64,000 bases of DNA from Monodelphis domestica (GCF_027887165.1 NC_077232.1:6940391-7004390); one strand, 5' to 3'. Shown: positions 1 through 10,639, numbered from the stretch's first letter. Program-made: numbers and translations. The notes: generated from the letters alone by a model not told the origin.

Positions 1-437
1 CACATATGTGGGTTGAAAGAAAACAGATACAAGGTGATCAGGGTGGGGAGATTGAGAAGGGCTTCCTAGAAGAGGCAGCACAGAAAACCTAGGGAGACTA
101 AGGGCAGGGGGCGGACAGAGGCCTTCCAAGCACTGATGCAAAGGAGAAATGGAGCGACCGCTGGCCCCAGACTACGAAGGGGAGCCACGTGTGATAAGGC
201 TGGAAAGGAGGATAAAGCAGGAGCGGATCTTTGGTCCTAGAGGCCATGGGGAGCCAAGGGGCTTCTTTGATTGTGTGTGGGGGGAATCATCTGGTCCTGC
301 CTGGAGCCCAGGGCATTCCCCCCTCCCAATGACCCTTGCCATCCCTCTGTGTCCCCAAGGCGTCGAGGTAGACCCGGCCCCCTCCCCACTGAATCCCGCC
401 ACTCCGGCCCGAGTTGGTCCCTGTGGGACTCACTCAC
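1..437 (-). other. Partial PELI3 intron, no further exon seen
   Basis: The intron after the fourth coding exon starts at 437 and continues past base 1. I searched it for the next expected Pellino block (a GERAAKW-like start) and did not find it. Several short overlapping ORFs here have no family resemblance. No recognisable repeat. Confidence 0.6.
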
Positions 438-632
438 TCCAAGGAAGATGTTGCTGGAAGCATCAAAGCCAGCGGCGTAGATGCGTGCCGTGTAGGGGGG
501 CCAGCGCTCGCAGATGACCCGGCAGGCGTACCGTGAGATGGTGCTCTGGGCCGCCGGGCCCTCCCCGGCCACTCCCCCCGGGGTGGTGTCCGTGACCACG
601 AAGTCGATCATATTCTCCGTGGAGCGGCCGAT
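438..632 (-). CDS. PELI3: PELI3 fourth coding exon
   Basis: This 195-nt, phase-0 exon encodes IGRSTENMIDFVVTD through SSNIFLG. The acceptor is 'gcgcag' and the donor GTGAGT. It contains the GRSTENMIDF motif of the Pellino FHA-like fold. Confidence 0.95.
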
Positions 633-3600
633 CTGCGCCCCAGCCCAGCCCAGGAAGGGGGTGGGGCAGGCAGGGAAGAACAGAGACCGTTTGAGGATGC
701 TCGCGGCCCGGAGCTCACCGCGGCGGCAGAGCCGTTCAAGTGCTCCCTCCAGACAGGAGCCCCAAGGAGAGGCGGGAGGCCGGGGCCTTCCTCTCGGGCC
801 TAGCCCTGCTTTCGCTCTTCCTTCTACCGGAGCCGTTCAGCACCCCCTCCCCCAGGGCATGGCAGGGTTTAGGGCCTCTGGGAGAGCCTTGGGGTCAGGA
901 CCCGAGAATCAGAGATTTAGGGACCCCACCGAGGATCACGGAGGAGCTGGCGGCAGCCTCGGCGGTCAGAAGCTGTTTGCTCACTTCCTGTGATGACGGG
1001 CCTCGGAGGAATTCTAACTCTGGCCGCTCTGGCTGTCTTCCTCACGGCCCTCCTGTCAAACCCTAACTGGGGGCAGCGGCGGGAAGACTTCCCGCCCCGC
1101 GGCTTCCCTTCTGGTACTACTTGCACGGATTTTATTTGTGCAAAAGCTCTTTACTTGGAGAGAAATGATCGACTTCCGCTTCCGGGACAAAGCCAGGGTT
1201 GGGCCCAGGCTCCCTTCCTCACCACTCAACTGCCTGCCTCGACTGGCTCCGCTTCTCAAATGAGGGAGGACTGAGGGAGTCCTTTCCTCCCACCAACCCT
1301 AGGAGGTAGGCCGCGAGGCAGTCACTATCCCCATATGACAGATGTAGAAACCGAGGCTCAGAGACAAGAAGTGATGCTTAGGGAAGCGGTCGAACCTCTT
1401 GGCCACAGGAAGCCTTTTTCTCCTTCTATTCCCCTTTGCTATAATCTGACATTGGTAAAGTTCTTTACTTGTATGAACTCATTTGATCCTCACTGCAACC
1501 CTAGGGGGTGGGTTTTAGTATTACGTTTTACAAATGAAGAAGCTGAAGTGAGGTGACTTGCCCAGAATGTGTCTGAGGCAGGATCTGAATTCAGGTCTTC
1601 TTGATTTCAAGTATACTACTCTACCACGTGGCTGCCTATCGAAGCCCTTCCCATCCTTCAAGGCCTGGCTCTAATGGCATCTCCTCCAGGAAGCCCCCCC
1701 TGATTTCCCCAGCTAGAAGTGTGCTCCCTTTTCTCCACAAACCCCAGCAGTATCTATATGCACTGCTGAAGGAGTCATCCCATGCTCTACTCTGGGATTC
1801 AGTATATAACTGCCTTCTATCAGTGATCGATTTGACTATAAATACTGTGAGGGCAGATACCTACCTAGCTACCTAGCACCCAGCATAGAACAGGCCTAGA
1901 ATACGAACTGAATTGAGTCCTCTTATCTCCCCCAGAATACTTAGCACCTGCCTGAGTGCCATTCTTTACTCTACTAAATTGTCAGCTTTAAGAGGCCACA
2001 GATCATGTCTTATCTAAACTATAGGCCACTTATCAGGTGTGGAGGGAGGGAGGGAGGAAGGAAGGAAAGAAGGAAGGAGGGAGGGAGGGAGGAAGGAAGA
2101 AGGAAGGAAGGAAGGAAGGAAGGAGGGAAGAAGGAAGGAAGGAAGAAGAGGAGAAGAGGAAGGGAGGGAGGGAGGAAGGAAGGAGAGAAGAAGGAAGGAA
2201 GGAAGAAGAGAAGGAGAAGAGGAAGGGAGGGAGTGAGGAAGGAAGGAAGGAGGGAGGGAGTAAAGGAAGGAAGGAAGGAGGGAAGGAGTAAAGGAAGGAA
2301 GGAAGGAGGGAGGGAGGGACAGAGGGAAGAAGGAAGGAAGAAAGGAGAGAAGGATAGGAGGAAGGGAGGGAGAAAGGAAGGGAGGAAAGGAGGGAGGGAG
2401 GGAAGGAAGGAAGGGAGGGAAGGAGGGAAGAAGGAAGGAGGGAGGGAGGAAGGGAAGAAAGGAAAGAAGGAAGAAAGGAAGAAGGAAGGAAGGAAGGAAG
2501 GAAGGAAGGAAGGAAGGAAGGAAGGAAGGAAGGAAGGAAGGAGGAACGAAAGAAGGAGGGAAGGAGGGAGGAAGGAGGGGAGAGAGGGAGAGAGGAAAGG
2601 TGAGGGGAAGGAGAAGATCCATACCTGGAACATGTCTGTGTCATTGTCGTGGGTGTATTCTACGATGACCGAGTGGCTCCGAGACAGTGTGTAGGAGATG
2701 CTGTGCTGGCCCCGGTTACTCAGTGCCTGGGGAGAATAGGAGATAATCAGCCACCCACCCTCCAGTCAGTCTTCCCAGCCTCCCTAGGAAGACAGCAGGA
2801 TGTCGATAGAGAAAAGATGTCCAGGGATTCGGGGATGGGAGATGACCAGAGAAGACATCTAGCCTGGGCCGTCCGTCCCTTACTTTGGACACAAGTGGGG
2901 TAGAGATATGGTGAACGACGTCAGGCTTCACCCCATTGGCCTGGGGTCTCCGGCTCAGTGCCAGGCGGCTGCGGCGGCGGCCCTTGTCCCCACTGGCCAG
3001 GGACCCATTGTAGCTATGGGGAGAGAAAGGCACACTGAGCCCTACTCTAGTCCAACACACCTCTGGTTCACCTCACCTTCTGGGAAGGCCCCGAAATGAC
3101 ACACTGAGCTGTAAAGAGGCAGAAACAAGGAAAACCTTCGTAAACTAAGTGGCTTCTCTTTCCCGTCCTCGAGTCTCCAATGGCCCTATTTCTGGCTGGA
3201 GCATCACCATCCATCACTTGTCCTCCTCTGAAACTAGAGCTCCTCACTGACTCTTCCCTCCCCCCACAGTCTCACCTCCATAAAAGCCTTCCCACATGTT
3301 CCCTCTACTTAATTCCCTTCGTCTCCACTCCAACTCAGATTTGCATCACTGCCGCCTGGACTACTGGGATAGCTTCCTGGTGTCCTCCCCTCTGTCCCCT
3401 CTTCCCATCCATCCTTCACAATAATCTTCCTTACCCATAGATCTGGGCATGCTTCTCCTGTGCTCACACCTTCAGTGGCTCCCCAGTGCCTCCTGAGTAA
3501 AGTTCAGATTTGACTTCCGAACCTTCCAGATCCTTCACCAGCTGCTCCCACCCTCCCTTCCCAGCATTCCATCATGCTAAGCCCCTCTATGCATTGCAAG

Positions 3601-4445
3601 CAGAGCCCACACGGTCCCCTCCTGGTCCCTTGGGAAGGAAGCTTCTCCTATCTCTTAACCAGCCTTGAAAGCCCAACTGAAATGCTACCCCCTTCGGGGA
3701 GCCCTCCCTGATTGGCTCTGCCAGGATGGACCTTCTGCCTCAGACCTTACAGCATCTGGCTGGCACCTCTCTGCCACCCTGATCATGCCATGGTGGGTCA
3801 CAGCGTTACCTGAGTTTGTAGCTAACCCCTCCTAGACTGGGCGTTCCGTGAGGGCAGGCTCTGTGCCCGTCTAAACTTTCATTTTCTCTTCTGTTTGGAA
3901 CAGAGCTGGTACTGATATCTGCTCCATTGGATAGCAGCACCAAATGGAGAGAGACGGGCACAGGAATGGCTCCGCAGGCCCAGAGTAGGGGCCAGAAGGG
4001 AGAGGAACACTGGGCCGGGGGTCGGGAGACATGGGTTCTGGTCCTTGTTCTGCCACTTGATGCATGTACCACCTTGGGCACAGTGCTTCCTCTTGTTGGG
4101 CCTCAGTTTATCCATCTGTAAAATGACCTGGAGGGACCTCCCTGCCTCACATGTTCTCTAGTCTAACACAGTTCCAGCTTTACCTCCAGATGCTCAGCCT
4201 GGGGGTAGGGGAAGAGCACCCCATGTTCCCTGGAGCCCCCGGCTTCTTTCTGGGCACCCTCCCCCCAGACCTCCAGCTGCAGGCCCTCACCCCAGCACGA
4301 TGAGTTCCCCATACTTGACAGGCTCCTTGCCCAGCAGCAAATTGTCAGACGGAGGAGCGGGCAGGATTCGGGGGGCTTTGGAGCTGGTCTGCCGGAGGCC
4401 CAGGGATCCTGGGGTCCCCACGTCAGTGCTGCCTTCCAACACCAT
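438..4445 (-). CDS. PELI3: PELI3, Pellino E3 ubiquitin ligase 3 (5' part, 4 coding exons; rest is off the left edge)
   Basis: The coding segments on the minus strand are 4445-4291, 3013-2884, 2726-2625 and 632-438. All junctions are GT..AG and join in frame to 194 codons. The product starts MVLEGSTDVG and carries KYGELIVLGYNG, RRRSRLALSRR, GVKPDVVHHISTPLVSKALS, YTHDNDTDMFQIGRSTEN and YAAGFDASSNIFLG, all strongly matching mammalian Pellino-3. In this family the N-terminal half is a FHA-like domain that binds phosphothreonine on IRAK1-type partners, and the C-terminal half is a RING-like E3 domain. Only the first is (partly) here. After codon 194 a GTGAGT donor opens an intron that runs out of the window; no further exon is visible in bases 1-437. 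The start ATG lies one base inside its exon, so the leader comes from an upstream noncoding exon near the CpG island at 5.0-5.7 kb. The paralogues PELI1/PELI2 are less likely because the N-terminus and the MRPL11/NPAS4 neighbours fit PELI3. Confidence 0.95.
1440..1640 (-). mobile_element. MIR/CORE-SINE, antisense copy
   Basis: The segment reads 'tttacaaatgaagaagctgaagtgaggtgacttgcccag' style CORE sequence, then 'gaattcaggtcttcttgatttcaag'. These are the reversed tail and promoter parts of a MIR-like SINE. Confidence 0.7.
1640..2030 (+). mobile_element. L2 LINE 3' end fragments
   Basis: Hallmarks of the L2 tail are visible: 'ccatccttcaaggcctggct', a following 'ctccaggaagcc...cctgatt', and 'gtgagggcagatacc' endings, in two adjoining pieces. 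Confidence 0.65.
2040..2610. repeat. 570-bp GGAA/GGAG polypurine microsatellite
   Basis: This is an almost unbroken purine tract of GGAA, GGAG, GAAG units, ending with a pure (GGAA)n block around 2479-2541. It lies in the PELI3 intron starting about 9 nt past the exon-3 donor, so the nascent RNA carries a long UUCC/CUCC pyrimidine run. All long ORFs here, on both strands, are low-complexity artefacts. Confidence 0.95.
2625..2726 (-). CDS. PELI3: PELI3 third coding exon
   Basis: This is a 102-nt, phase-0 exon from ALSNRGQHS to DTDMFQ, between 'ccccag' and a GTATGG donor. It is too short and too interrupted to stand out as an ORF on the minus strand. The intron that follows begins with a long pyrimidine tract on the transcribed strand (the GGAA/GGAG repeat at 2040-2610). 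Confidence 0.94.
2884..3013 (-). CDS. PELI3: PELI3 second coding exon
   Basis: The exon opens after 'ccccatag', completes the split Gly codon, and encodes YNGSLASGDKG through STPLVSK. The donor is GTAAGG. It carries the basic RRRSRLALSRR stretch typical of Pellinos. Confidence 0.95.
3240..3890 (+). mobile_element. L2 LINE 3' end
   Basis: Typical L2 order is seen: 'tgcctggactactgggatag', 'ttcagtggctccccagtgcc', 'gccttgaaagcccaactgaa', 'gagccctccctgattggctc', ending near 'gtgagggcaggctctgtgc'. It lies in PELI3 intron between its first two coding exons. Confidence 0.85.
4010..4150 (+). mobile_element. MIR SINE fragment
   Basis: The MIR core and tail are readable: 'gacatgggttctggtccttg', 'ttgggcctcagtttatccat', 'ctgtaaaatgacctggaggg'. 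Confidence 0.75.
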
Positions 4446-4446
4446 C
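4291..4446 (-). CDS. PELI3: PELI3 first coding exon
   Basis: The acceptor 'ctgtag' is followed by a single G and then ATG (4445-4443). The exon encodes 51 codons plus two bases (GG) and ends at a GTGAGG donor. It covers the variable Pellino-3 N-terminus and the start of the conserved KYGELIVLG block. Confidence 0.93.
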
Positions 4447-4489
4447 CTACAGGGATCGGAGCAGCAGAAGGAGAGAAAACTGCTCAGCT

Positions 4490-4504
4490 CCCCCCCCCCC
4501 CCCC
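4490..4504. repeat. C15 homopolymer (G15 on the PELI3 strand)
   Basis: This is a run of 15 C residues located 44-58 nt upstream of the acceptor of the first PELI3 coding exon, where a branch point would normally lie. Confidence 0.9.
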
Positions 4505-4591
4505 AGGCAGCTCTCCCCAGACGGTCGGACACAATCTGGGCCCCATGGCCTCCCTCCCACCTTTCTGGATGGGGGACCTTTCACCTCCCCC

Positions 4592-4647
4592 ATTACCATG
4601 GCAACACTGCCGCCTTTGCCTCCCCCAGCTGCCGTTACCATGGTAAT
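4592..4647. promoter_or_regulatory. Pair of RFX X-box-like palindromes in PELI3 intron 1
   Basis: ATTACCATGGCAAC at 4592-4605 and GTTACCATGGTAAT at 4634-4647 both resemble the RFX-family consensus GTTNCCATGGNAAC. Their starts are exactly 42 bp apart, close to four helical turns. Position: about 150-200 bp upstream of the first coding exon, within the transcription unit. Confidence 0.5.
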
Positions 4648-4999
4648 GGGGGGGGTGGTAGAAAGGGGATGCCTGGACAGAGAAACCTGGCCCAGCCCGG
4701 CTGGGGAGGGGAGCTGGGCTGCCCCCTGGCCAGGACACCCCCCAGAAAGCAGCTTTCTCTCTTCCTGGACGCCAGGGAGTAGGAGGTCCCACAGGGCGCC
4801 CCAGTCTCCTTGGCTCCTGACGGGGTCCTGGCTGGGCTCCTCAGGTCTCCCCATTTCCCCATTTGTCTCTGTCTGTCTTTGCCAGTCTGTTTCCCCCCGC
4901 CTCCCTTCCAGCGTCCCCCCCGCGTCCCTCCTCCACCCCAGGGATCCCCGTCTGGGCCGGTGCTGCTCCCCAGCGTGGGTGTCCCGGTGTGTTAGGGGA

Positions 5000-5720
5000 T
5001 GTGGCGGGGGCAGCTCTCACCCTCATCTCTCCTCCTCTGACCCTCCCGGAGCGCCCTGAGCGGAGGCTGCAGCAGACTCGCCCTCCTGCAGGGAACCTGT
5101 TTGGGAAACACAGCCACGCAGGGGACGCGCGCGCGCGGGAGGGAGGGGACGGAAGGGGGGGGCGCCAGGGCCGCGCACCCCGAGACTGGCTGGCGCTGCC
5201 GCCGCTGCCGCCGCCGCCGCAACAGCAACAGCAGCAGTAGCAGTAGGACCGGGACTAGGACCGGCCGCTGGGGCGCCTGGCACCTACGCAGATCCCGGCG
5301 GGGGGTCCGAGAGGCCCAGGAGCGTGGGATCTGGACTCGGTACCCTGGCCGCCCCTCTCGGAATCTCGGCCTCTAGGCCCCGCCCACCCCTCCGGCTGCC
5401 CCCGGGGATCCCCCTTACCTAGCCCCGGACACTTCTGGCCACAGGCAGAGCCGCAGCGGCTGGACCGAGCTTGGCTGGGCTGGGCCGGCCCGGCGGCAGC
5501 GGCACCACCGTGCTGCCTCGTCACGGGGACACCCAGAGTGGGGGGGGGAGGGTGAGAAGGACGAGGAAGGGGAGGGGGACGCGCACCACCCAAGGCCCCT
5601 CCCCTCCACAGGCCCCGCCCCAAAGGGCAGAAGCCCCGCCCTTAGTGCTCCGCCTCCTGCGGCGAAACTTCGCACCTCGGCCGGGGCCCCACCTACTTCC
5701 CTCGGGGCTCCGCCCCTCCC
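5000..5720 (-). promoter_or_regulatory. PELI3: PELI3 CpG-rich promoter with a candidate noncoding first exon
   Basis: This is a CpG-dense, GC-rich block just upstream of the first coding exon. On the minus strand a strong donor (CTAG followed by GTAAGG, exon end at 5419) could close a noncoding leader exon splicing to 4446. A second weaker donor (GGTGAG) lies near 5022. No TATA box is clear. A CCG/CAG-type trinucleotide stretch occupies 5194-5247. The transcription start is inferred, not seen. Confidence 0.6.
5194..5247. repeat. GCC / CAG-type trinucleotide repeat
   Basis: Interrupted GCC/CCG units run into CAACAG/CAG/TAG units in the PELI3 CpG island. Read on the gene strand it is (CTG)n followed by (CGG)n-like sequence. 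Confidence 0.8.
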
Positions 5721-6059
5721 AAAGAAAACCCTCCTTCTTCCCCTCCCTGCCCATCTGGAGACCCTCGTTCTCTCCTCCCTGGCCGGGACTTTTTACGTGC
5801 TCATTCTCCTTTCTCTGCTTGTGTATTTCTGTCTGTCGGTCTGTCTGTGTGAGAGGCGGGGCAGCGCAGGTGGGCAGCAGAGGGCCTAGGGCTGGGCGGA
5901 GGGCTGCAATCCTAGCTGCCCCTTACTAGCTCCGTAACTTCTGCCAAGTCACTTTGGGGGGAGTCTGGGCCTCTCTTTGTCACTCTATAAAATGGGGGGA
6001 CCTGCAGGTCAGCGGTCTGTGGGCTGGTCTAGAGGAAAGAAGGTCCAGCTGTCCAAAGG

Positions 6060-6240
6060 ATCAAGACTTACACCTGGCCCTGCCTCTACCTGCTAGTGAG
6101 CCTGGATTCAAATCCTGCCTGGGATGCCCCTCCTTATGTTTCTTGGGCAAGTTATGTGACCTCTCTGGGCCTCAGTTTCCTCATCTGTAAAATAGAAGGG
6201 GTTGAGCTAGAAAATTCTGAGGCTCTTTCTGGCCTCTATG
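6060..6240 (+). mobile_element. MIR SINE
   Basis: 'cctggattcaaatcctgcct', 'tgggcctcagtttcctcatc' and 'tgtaaaatagaaggggttga' follow in MIR order. Confidence 0.8.
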
Positions 6241-6394
6241 TTTCTGAATAGGATTCAGGGAGGGGACAGAGCACTTCCCCCAACTCTGGGTCTAAGCCGG
6301 GCCCTGCCCAACATCGTGGGAAGTGATTGAACAAGCTTCTTTACTTGTAGGGGTCATTTCTCCTTCTCCTCCTTCATCCTCTTACATTCTGTCC

Positions 6395-6535
6395 CAGTAA
6401 CAAGACAGAAAGGCTATAGTGGTCAAATGACTTGCCCAGGGTCATACAGGTAGGAAGTGCCCGAGGTCCTATTTGAACCCAGATCTTCCAGCTCTAAGCC
6501 TGGCTCTCTATCCACCGAGCCCCTAGCGGCACCAT
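6395..6535 (-). mobile_element. MIR-type SINE, antisense
   Basis: The reversed MIR/tRNA-SINE blocks 'atgacttgcccagggtcata' and 'tatttgaacccagatcttcc' are present. Confidence 0.75.
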
Positions 6536-7199
6536 CTCCCCTTCTTTGGATCTGGGTGTGCTCAAGGTCCCCACCCCCACCCCCAGTCCATTCTTTGCCT
6601 GCTAAAGGAATCACAAACACCATCAGTCTGTGCCTCCAGCCCAGTCACACCTGGACCTCTTCAGCTTCCCACCAGCCTGGGCTTTTCCTGCTGCTCTTTT
6701 CATCAGATCTTGCCTTTGAGGAGGGGATCCTGCTCAAGGATGCTCTCACTCCTACCACGAAATGTCCTGGAGCCCTGACCGCCAGGGGCAGGGAGCTGGG
6801 CCCCCCCCCCCAAGGACAGACCCCTCCATCTGCCTTGGTGCCTCCCTTCTTTTGTCCCCCTGGTGGATTCTGGAGGGCAGCGACTTGACCCGAAGACCAA
6901 AAGCCCCTTCCACGAGTTGTCTCTACCTATCAGAATGGGAGCTTCTTTTTGGGGTGTCGCATTCTTTTCTTTTCTTTTTTTCAGACTGTGTCCATGGTTC
7001 CATGATTCATGCTCTCTTCCTCCCCTCCCTCTCCTGGCACTGACAAGCAGTTCCACATCCCACTAGTTTATACCTGTCTTATTACTCAAAACTCATTTGT
7101 ATCATTCCTATTTGTAATAGTGATCTTTTACGACCCCAACCCAAGTCCTGTCCTCATAGAACCAGGTGCTGAGTCTGACGGTTTTCTTCAGCCTTTCTG

Positions 7200-7372
7200 C
7201 TCCCACAGTTCCTTCTCTAGATGTCCAGAGAAGTTCCATCGGACTGGAGAATGGGAGCTTCTGGAAGGCAGGCACTAATTGATTTTTTTTTTGTGTGGAT
7301 CTTCAACCCTTTGCTTAGTGCTTGGTACAAAGTAGGTGCTTAATAAATGCAGATTAATTAATTCATTTCTAT
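7200..7372 (+). mobile_element. L2-like LINE tail
   Basis: The segment ends with 'gcttagtgcttggtacaaag' and 'taggtgcttaataaatgc', the usual L2 3' terminus. Confidence 0.6.
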
Positions 7373-7385
7373 GTTATTTTTCACT

Positions 7386-7550
7386 GTATTAATAATAGCT
7401 AGCATTTCTATAATGTTTTAAGACTTACAAGGTTTACCTGCATTTTGAGCCTCACAACCACCTTGGCAGGCAGGCACTACTATTAACTTCATGTTGCATA
7501 TGAGGAAACTGAGGCAGCTAAGTGAATGGTCTTGTCCAGTCTGAATCGGT
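7386..7550 (-). mobile_element. MIR/CORE-SINE, antisense
   Basis: 'aataatagctagcatttcta' is followed by 'gaggaaactgaggcagctaa', the reversed MIR3-like order. Confidence 0.7.
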
Positions 7551-7971
7551 CCATTCAGGTCCTTCATGTGACAAGACCTCCATGCAGGGCGAGGCCAAGA
7601 AAGACATGATCCTGCCTCAAGGAGTTTCCCATCATCATCGTTCACAAGCCAGTACCCACTAGAGCAGGTTCTTCAGCATCCTGGTGGTCCTTCTTGGCCA
7701 CCCTCCAGATGGCCCAACTTGCAGTTCCACAATTCTTCCCTTAAAGGCTCCAGAGAAAGTGAATCCATCACAAATCTGACTTTCCCTACCATTCCCGCCT
7801 CTGACCCAGCTGGCCAATGGCTAATTGGTTAAGAGGGGATAGAAGCAGCTCAGCCATGGCACCCCAGTTCTTTTCCTGAGTGTCTCCCACACCAGCAACG
7901 AATGCGATTTCATGGAAATCTCCCCATATTCTCTGACTGTAAAGGATTCCTTGTTCCTCTCATCCTAGCAC

Positions 7972-9024
7972 TGTGAGATTTAAAATAGTGAAGCCCTTAA
8001 ACTGTAGTGAGTTAAAATGGTGGAAGATATAAATTGTGATAGATATAAGAGAGGGTGAGTAAATTTGACCACAGAAAATATGTTTCACTACAGTGTCTTG
8101 GGTTTTAAATCAAATATAAGGTGGTCGCCAGGGAAATATTCCCAATTATTCAAATACCCAAGTCAACTGGGTTTTATAGAGATTTTAATTAATACAAATG
8201 TGGAATTAAAGAAAAGAGAGAAAGAGAGAAAAAGGAAATAAGTATGAAGGGCCTTAGGCCAATATGTCCTAGACCTGAGTCTTAAGAGAGAGAGATCAGT
8301 CAGTCAGTCTTTTAACACTCACCACAAGGTCTGCCTAAGCAAGTATTCTAGTGACACCAGGCCAGCATCATCTCAGCTGCTTTCACCAGCTCCCTCCTCC
8401 ATCTTAATGTTTCAGAGTCAGTCCTTCCTCAATCTGAATGTTTCAGAATGACTCCTCAATCTGAATGTTTCAGAATGACCTTCAGCTCTTCTCTGAGCTC
8501 TTATTTTTAAGGGCAAAATCTCCTATGCCACCTCCCCTAAGTTCTTCCATCTACCAATCACTGTAGATGTTTTCCAAAAGACAGCCCATTTTGAATTCAC
8601 AGCTGAGTAGATTAATCTCTTTAGTAAATCAGAAAAAAAATGCTGCTGTGTCGACTAATTTCATTAAGAGAAAACCTCTGAGTAAGTTTTCACCTTTTAG
8701 GTCTAAGTAGTTTACAAGTTGCCCCACCTTTATAGGCACTTAGAATCCCATTGTATCAATTCCAAAAACAGGCATGGCTCAAAGAACTCCTTTCCTTTAT
8801 AAGTATGGTTTTCAAGTACTTTCATTGTTTAGCAAGGAGTTTTTTCCCCTAAAGCAGTCTTAAGTAGGGGTGGAGTAAGGATACTCCCATAGCAAGGAGT
8901 TTTCACATTCAAGTAGAGTTCTCACTATCTGGTAGGGAATTATTTCAAGTAGGGAACTGGAGGATTCCTCAATGTGGAGTAAAATTTTTAACATTCATAA
9001 GTCTGTGAAATTTTAAGGTTTACA
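7972..9024 (+). mobile_element. Solo LTR of an endogenous retrovirus
   Basis: The element begins TGTGAGATTT and ends GGTTTACA, and is flanked by the 4-bp direct repeat GCAC (7968-7971 and 9025-9028). TG..CA ends with a short duplication are the signature of an integrated LTR; no internal coding region remains. It shares the motif GGTGGTCGCC with LTR-like blocks near 59.25 kb and (degenerate) 61.67 kb. Confidence 0.75.
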
Positions 9025-9171
9025 GCACCTGTAGTGCACTCCCTCCCCATCATCAGTCTGCCAAAGCTTCCTGACCTCTTTTCAAAATAGTAGCTTTAAT
9101 GTATAAAATAAAATACATCAAATTACAAAAGCCACATAATATATGAAAATACAGAAATTATAATATGTATG

Positions 9172-9366
9172 TGGACATTGGAAACCCTTACTTTCTCTTA
9201 GAATCAATGCTAAGTATCAATTCCAAGGCAGAAGAGTGGTGAGAGGGTTTAAGTGACTTGCCCAGGGTCACATGGTTGGGAAGTATCTGAGGCCAAATTT
9301 GAACCCAGGACCTCCCATCTCTAGGCCTGGCTCTCATTCCACTGAGCCACCCAGCTGCCCCCCCCC
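9172..9366 (-). mobile_element. Marsupial tRNA-derived SINE, antisense
   Basis: The reversed SINE is nearly full: 'aacccttactttctcttaga', 'gacttgcccagggtcacatg', 'aggcctggctctcattccac', ending 'gccacccagctgcccc'. Confidence 0.9.
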
Positions 9367-9374
9367 AATATTAA

Positions 9375-9799
9375 GATTCACAGACCCTTAGACACTTCCT
9401 AACTATGTGACCCTGGGCAAGTCTCTTAACCCCCATTGCCTAGCCCTTACCTCTCTTTTGCCTTGGAAACAATACATAGTATAGATTCTAAGATGGAAGG
9501 GAAGGGTTTTTATTTTTATTTATTTTTTGAAAAATTTATTTAATTAGTCAATTTAGAACATTATTCCTTGGTTACAAGAATCCTATTCTTTTCCTCCCCT
9601 CCGCCTCCCCCTCCTGTAGCCGATGCCCAATTCCACTGGGTTTTACACGTGTCCTTGATCAGGACCCATTTCCATGTTGTTGATGTTTGCACCAGGGTGA
9701 TCGTCTAGAGTCTACGTCCCCAATCATATCCCCTCGATCCATGTAATCAAGCAGGTGTTTTTCTTCTGTGTTTCTACTAAGGGAAGGGTTTAAAAAAAG
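9375..9799 (+). mobile_element. Truncated SINE (+) split by an antisense L1 3' fragment
   Basis: The SINE tail runs 9375-9509. An L1 3' end in minus orientation sits at about 9510-9780 ('tagagtctacgtccccaatc', 'tttcttctgtgtttctacta'). The 11-bp duplication GGGAAGGGTTT (9499-9509 and 9781-9791) brackets the insertion. Confidence 0.8.
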
Positions 9800-10311
9800 A
9801 GAAAATAAAGGCGTAACAGACCCTCTGAAATCTATCTACAGACCCCAGGATAAGAGCCCTGCTCTAATGAGTATCATCTTTGCTTCTGATTTACCATCTC
9901 TAGACCGTAAACTCCCTGAGGCCAGGGATCGTGTCCTTAATTTCATACGGCCTTCAGCCACCAAGAGCAGAGCAGGAGCCAAAATATTTGTCAGATGAAT
10001 GAATTAAGCATTGAATGACTGTCATTTTGTTCTTCCTATCCTTTCCCCAATGCCCTCCCACCTTCCCTATCCAAAATCTACACATCCTTCAAGGCTCAGC
10101 TGAAGCCCATTATCATCTAGGAAGGGTTTCCCAACTACCTTGTCTCCATCATCTCTCCCTCCTACTATGCGTAACCCACAATGGAGCATGAGACCCAAAG
10201 CCCAGAACAAAGGAAAAGGTTTGCTGATTCAGTATTCTCATGTTCTCTGCCTTCTCCCGTGGAAGGTACCCCCAGAGGCTGCCATTTTCATCCATTATTT
10301 TCCAAGGTGCT

Positions 10312-10460
10312 AGGAGGCAATGAAATATGGTGGAAGTCTGAAAACTTGGGTCTTCATTCTGGTCCTGAACCTTACTGGTTGAATGACTGACCCTATGTGG
10401 CTGACATAGCTTCTCTGAGCCTCAGTTTACTCATTTGTAAAATAGAGAATGCTTTCAGTA
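10312..10460 (+). mobile_element. MIR SINE fragment
   Basis: 'cctcagtttactcatttgta' followed by 'aaatagagaatg' is the MIR tail. Confidence 0.6.
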
Positions 10461-10639
10461 CTTCTATCACAGGTCTATCACAAACATCTCTAGATGATGT
10501 GGAGAGAATGGGAATGCCATTAGGACTTCATTTCCTGCAGTGCTTGGGCAGGATGATGCCTGGTGATGCCCCTGAGTGAGGCCTCTGGTAGGAACTATTC
10601 TATAAGGTGGGAAGCTTTCAGAGTAGTGCCCTCAAATGG

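Noticed and set aside
237-611. PELI3 protein continuing past 438 in the same frame
   Set aside because: A GTGAGT donor ends the exon and the following residues are not Pellino-like.
2005-2694. Long Glu/Gly/Lys/Arg-rich ORF (+) and Ser/Pro/Leu/Phe-rich ORFs (-)
   Set aside because: They are translations of the GGAA/GGAG microsatellite in all frames; the region is PELI3 intron apart from exon 3.
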